Shown here one piece after another: positions 10,971 to 13,030 of a stretch of DNA of 13,030 bases. Each line of letters starts with the position of its first letter. Position 1 is the first letter of the stretch. A model generated the notes under the pieces. The model searched no databases and had not been told where the DNA came from. It saw only the letters and a program-made list of their open reading frames with translations. Source of the stretch: JBGMEA01 sp964444065. GTDB lineage: Bacteria; Bacillota; Clostridia; Eubacteriales; Anaerofustaceae. Position numbers and translations under genes: made by a program. The stretch covers positions 1 through 13,030 of the forward strand of contig CAYUFL010000044.1 in NCBI GenBank assembly GCA_964444065.1, in the 5' to 3' direction.

Positions 10971-11834
10971 ATGAAATTACTGAACTATATTGAGAACGGA
11001 CATATCCGTACAGCGATCCGCACGGAAAACGGTGCTGCCGACATTCTGCACAACGCTGCAAAATACAGCATGAATATGCCGCACACGATGGAGAAAATTA
11101 TCGCGGGCGGAAGCGGAGCCATTGAAAAGCTCCGTGTATTGGAACAGCAAAAGCTCGAATATCTGAAAGAACGCGATATCAGATATGCATCCTGCATCGC
11201 TTCACCCGAAAAGATACTGTGCGTGGGACTGAACTATCATGCACATACCGCGGAGGCAAACGAAGCCGTACCAAAGGAGCCGCTCCTGTTCGGCAAATTC
11301 AACAACGCGCTGAATGTGCATCAGTCCGGTATTCCGATACCTGCGCACGCAACGCAGATCGACTATGAGGCGGAGCTGGTGATCGTGATCGGAAAAGAAG
11401 CCTATGACCTGACACCGCAGGAGGCGGGGGATGTGATCTTCGGGTACACCTGCGGCAATGATGTTTCTGCGCGCGATCTGCAATTTATCGGCAGTCAGTG
11501 GCTGATCGGGAAAAGCTGCGACGGATTTGCCCCTGTCGGACCGCATATTGTGACTGCGGACGAATTGCAGCCGAACGGGCTTGCGATTGAATTGCGTGTC
11601 AACGGTGAAGTGCGTCAGTCGTCCAACACGAACCTGATGATTTTTGACTGTGCAACCATCGTCAGTTACGCTTCACGCTGCATGCGCCTCAAAGCAGGCG
11701 ATCTGATTTTTACAGGGACACCGAGCGGTGTGATTATGGGATATCCCGAAGACAAACGCGTTTGGCTCAAAACGGGAGACGAAGTTGCCGTAACCATTGA
11801 GGGCATCGGGACACTCGCGAATTATTTTCAGTAG
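10971..11834 (+). CDS. Fumarylacetoacetate hydrolase (FAH) family protein
   Basis: A 287-residue enzyme with an N-terminal cap of about 75 residues and a C-terminal FAH domain. Seen motifs: ILCVGLNYHAH (residues 82-92), metal ligands Glu133 and Glu135 in QIDYEAELVIVIGKEA, Asp164 in CGNDVSARDLQ, Lys181 in GKSCDGFAPVGP, and FTGTPSGV (247-254). These are the divalent-metal and catalytic positions of acylpyruvate hydrolases and 2-hydroxyhepta-2,4-diene-1,7-dioate isomerases, which cleave or isomerise 2,4-dioxo acids from aromatic or amino acid breakdown. No aromatic-pathway gene is near, so an oxaloacetate decarboxylase or acylpyruvase-like housekeeping role is as likely. Start at 10971 follows AAAGGTG; an in-frame ATG-less extension upstream lies in the promoter. 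The call is sure at family level only. Confidence 0.92.
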   Translation: MKLLNYIENGHIRTAIRTENGAADILHNAAKYSMNMPHTMEKIIAGGSGAIEKLRVLEQQKLEYLKERDIRYASCIASPEKILCVGLNYHAHTAEANEAVPKEPLLFGKFNNALNVHQSGIPIPAHATQIDYEAELVIVIGKEAYDLTPQEAGDVIFGYTCGNDVSARDLQFIGSQWLIGKSCDGFAPVGPHIVTADELQPNGLAIELRVNGEVRQSSNTNLMIFDCATIVSYASRCMRLKAGDLIFTGTPSGVIMGYPEDKRVWLKTGDEVAVTIEGIGTLANYFQ

Positions 11835-11883
11835 CGCGGCATCCAAAAAACGCAACCGTTTCGGATTGCAGTACTGCGGGTAG

Positions 11884-11892
11884 TGGTACACT
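11884..11892 (+). promoter_or_regulatory. Possible extended -10 promoter upstream of the metallophosphatase gene
   Basis: TGG-TACACT is an extended -10 box preceded by TGCGGGTAGTG (11875-11885), the same 11 bases found at the -10 of the FAH promoter. The -35 is weak (TTGCAG, spacing 15). A second candidate, TTAATA-16-TATTAT (11928-11955), lies closer to the gene. Confidence 0.45.
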
Positions 11893-11917
11893 CCGAATAA
11901 TATCGAGTTTAAATGCA

Positions 11918-11938
11918 CATATTATTCTTAATAATATG
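11918..11938. repeat. 21-bp AT-rich inverted repeat before the metallophosphatase gene
   Basis: Arms CATATTATT (11918-11926) and AATAATATG (11930-11938) are exact reverse complements around CTT. It overlaps the -35 of the candidate promoter at 11928-11955, so it could be an operator. It may also be chance in an AT-rich spacer. Confidence 0.5.
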
Positions 11939-12003
11939 CATATAAAGATTATTATGCTTGATTGGTGTTTTATCGAAACGATCCAAGAGGAAAGGAAGAG
12001 AAT

Positions 12004-13030
12004 ATGACAAATATCAAAGAACTCACTTTGCTGCATTCCAATGATCTGCATGGAGATTTTCTGGCAGAAAAAATTGATCAGAAACTGCTTGGGGGCGTCT
12101 CTATGCTTTCCGGGTATATCAGCAGCGTTAGAGAATCATCGGACAATGTGTTGTATGCGATTGCGGGAGACATGCTGCGCGGTTCTGTGATCGACAGCGA
12201 ATTCAAAGGGATATCGACCATCGAAATCATGAATCTGATCGGACCGGATGTGGTGTGCATTGGCAATCACGAGCTGGATTACGGGATGGCGCATCTGGTA
12301 TTTCTCGAAAAATGCGCAAAGTTTCCGATTGTCAATGCGAATCTGTATATTAAATCCAATCGAAACAGACTGTTTCAGCCGTACAAGACAATCAATGTAA
12401 ACGGAATGAAAGTGCTGTTCATCGGTGTGCTGACACAGGAAATTATGGACTATGCCAAGCAGGATGAACTGCTTGGTACGTTTGTCGGCGTGGAGGATGC
12501 CGCAGCGGAGATCGGCAATATCTGCAACAATTACCGTACGCTTGATATTGATCTGACCGTGCTGCTTACTCATATCGGATTCGAGCAGGATAAAGCCCTC
12601 GCGGCGCTGCTTGATCCGCGCTGGGGAATTGATCTGATTATCGGCGGGCATTCGCACACGGTTCTGAGCGAGCCGTGCGTCGTCAGCGGTATTCCGATTG
12701 TGCAGGCAGGTACCGGCACGGATATGATCGGACGTTTTGATCTAAAAATCGACACCGACAATAACCGAATCGATTCCTACACATGGGAAACCGTACCGAT
12801 CGATGAAGCACATTGTCAGCCGGATGAATCATTGATCGGCGTGATCGAAAAATACAAAGAGGTCACGGATCTGAAATTCGGCAGACTCCTTTCGCGATTT
12901 ACAAAAAAACTGACCCATCCGGTGCGGTATCGGGAAACGGAACTCGGCAATTTGTTTGCCGAAATCCTCAGAGAGAATCTCGGACTGGATATCATGCTGC
13001 TTGGTTCCGGCAGTATCCGCGCGGACAGCA
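12004..13030 (+). CDS. 5'-nucleotidase/UshA-family metallophosphatase, partial at the right edge
   Basis: The first 342 residues of a bifunctional metallophosphatase of the 5'-nucleotidase family; the frame runs off the window. All dinuclear metal-site motifs are present: HSNDLHG (Asp14, His16), AGD at 54-56 (Asp56), GNHELDYG (Asn88, His89), LLTHIG (His190) and GGHSHT (His216, His218). The C-terminal substrate-binding domain begins near residue 310 with ETELGNLFAEILREN and LLGSGSIRADS. Classic members are secreted, but this protein starts MTNIKELTLLHSND with no signal peptide, so it should act in the cytoplasm. Likely substrates are nucleoside 5'-monophosphates or cyclic phosphates. The ATG follows AGGAAAGGAAGAGAAT. 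The gap before it holds candidate promoters and an AT-rich inverted repeat; no terminator separates it clearly from the FAH gene. Confidence 0.92.
   Translation, partial: MTNIKELTLLHSNDLHGDFLAEKIDQKLLGGVSMLSGYISSVRESSDNVLYAIAGDMLRGSVIDSEFKGISTIEIMNLIGPDVVCIGNHELDYGMAHLVFLEKCAKFPIVNANLYIKSNRNRLFQPYKTINVNGMKVLFIGVLTQEIMDYAKQDELLGTFVGVEDAAAEIGNICNNYRTLDIDLTVLLTHIGFEQDKALAALLDPRWGIDLIIGGHSHTVLSEPCVVSGIPIVQAGTGTDMIGRFDLKIDTDNNRIDSYTWETVPIDEAHCQPDESLIGVIEKYKEVTDLKFGRLLSRFTKKLTHPVRYRETELGNLFAEILRENLGLDIMLLGSGSIRADS

Overview
The window looks like a chromosomal segment of a Gram-positive-type bacterium of moderate G+C content, most likely a member of the Bacillota (Clostridia or relatives). This rests on strong Shine-Dalgarno sites (AAGGAGG type), near-consensus sigma-A promoters (TTGACA-17-TATGAT twice), compact hairpin-plus-T-run terminators, a lipoprotein with a Gram-positive style lipobox, an ECF sigma/anti-sigma pair and families common in that phylum (DUF4349, Tic20/DUF4870-like, DUF3795, FMN_bind). 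This is an inference from style and gene content; I ran no database search.

Layout. Bases 1 to about 150 do not belong with the rest: they are very G+C rich and encode, on the minus strand, an internal piece of a pyruvate:ferredoxin oxidoreductase alpha subunit. This joins abruptly to the C-terminal part of an ABC-transporter ATPase on the plus strand, followed by its ABC-2 permease (overlap ATGA). Next come two tandem OsmC-like peroxide/thiol-stress genes separated by a terminator hairpin. Convergent to them is a small membrane-anchored FMN_bind protein with its own promoter. Then a minus-strand operon of an RmlA-type nucleotidyltransferase and a cytidylate-kinase-like protein, and a separate 45-residue zinc-ribbon gene upstream of it.

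From 4878 a TetR regulator and a six-helix membrane protein form an operon with a perfect 16-bp inverted-repeat operator at the predicted transcription start. On the minus strand (8201 to 6379) an ECF sigma factor is translationally coupled to a membrane anti-sigma factor whose outer part is a DUF4349 domain. An ECF-type promoter (GGAAC-N17-CGTC) in front of the pair suggests autoregulation. Divergent from it are a small helical protein (8445), then a cassette of zinc-ribbon protein, Tic20/DUF4870-like membrane protein and lipoprotein (8919 to 10254). Its first gene has a consensus promoter whose -35 is covered by a 19-bp inverted repeat.

The right end holds a cysteine-rich DUF3795 protein (minus), a fumarylacetoacetate-hydrolase-family enzyme and a leaderless 5'-nucleotidase-family metallophosphatase that runs off the window. 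The cell-envelope and stress theme (OsmC, ECF sigma/anti-sigma, TetR-membrane protein, lipoprotein) recurs, but the genes are in many short transcription units. I see no CRISPR array, tRNA, rRNA, IS element or prophage gene. The best candidates for under-described biology are the DUF4349-fused anti-sigma system, the zinc-ribbon/Tic20-like/lipoprotein cassette with its operator-like repeat, and the TetR-membrane protein pair. No stretch longer than about 250 bases lacks a gene.
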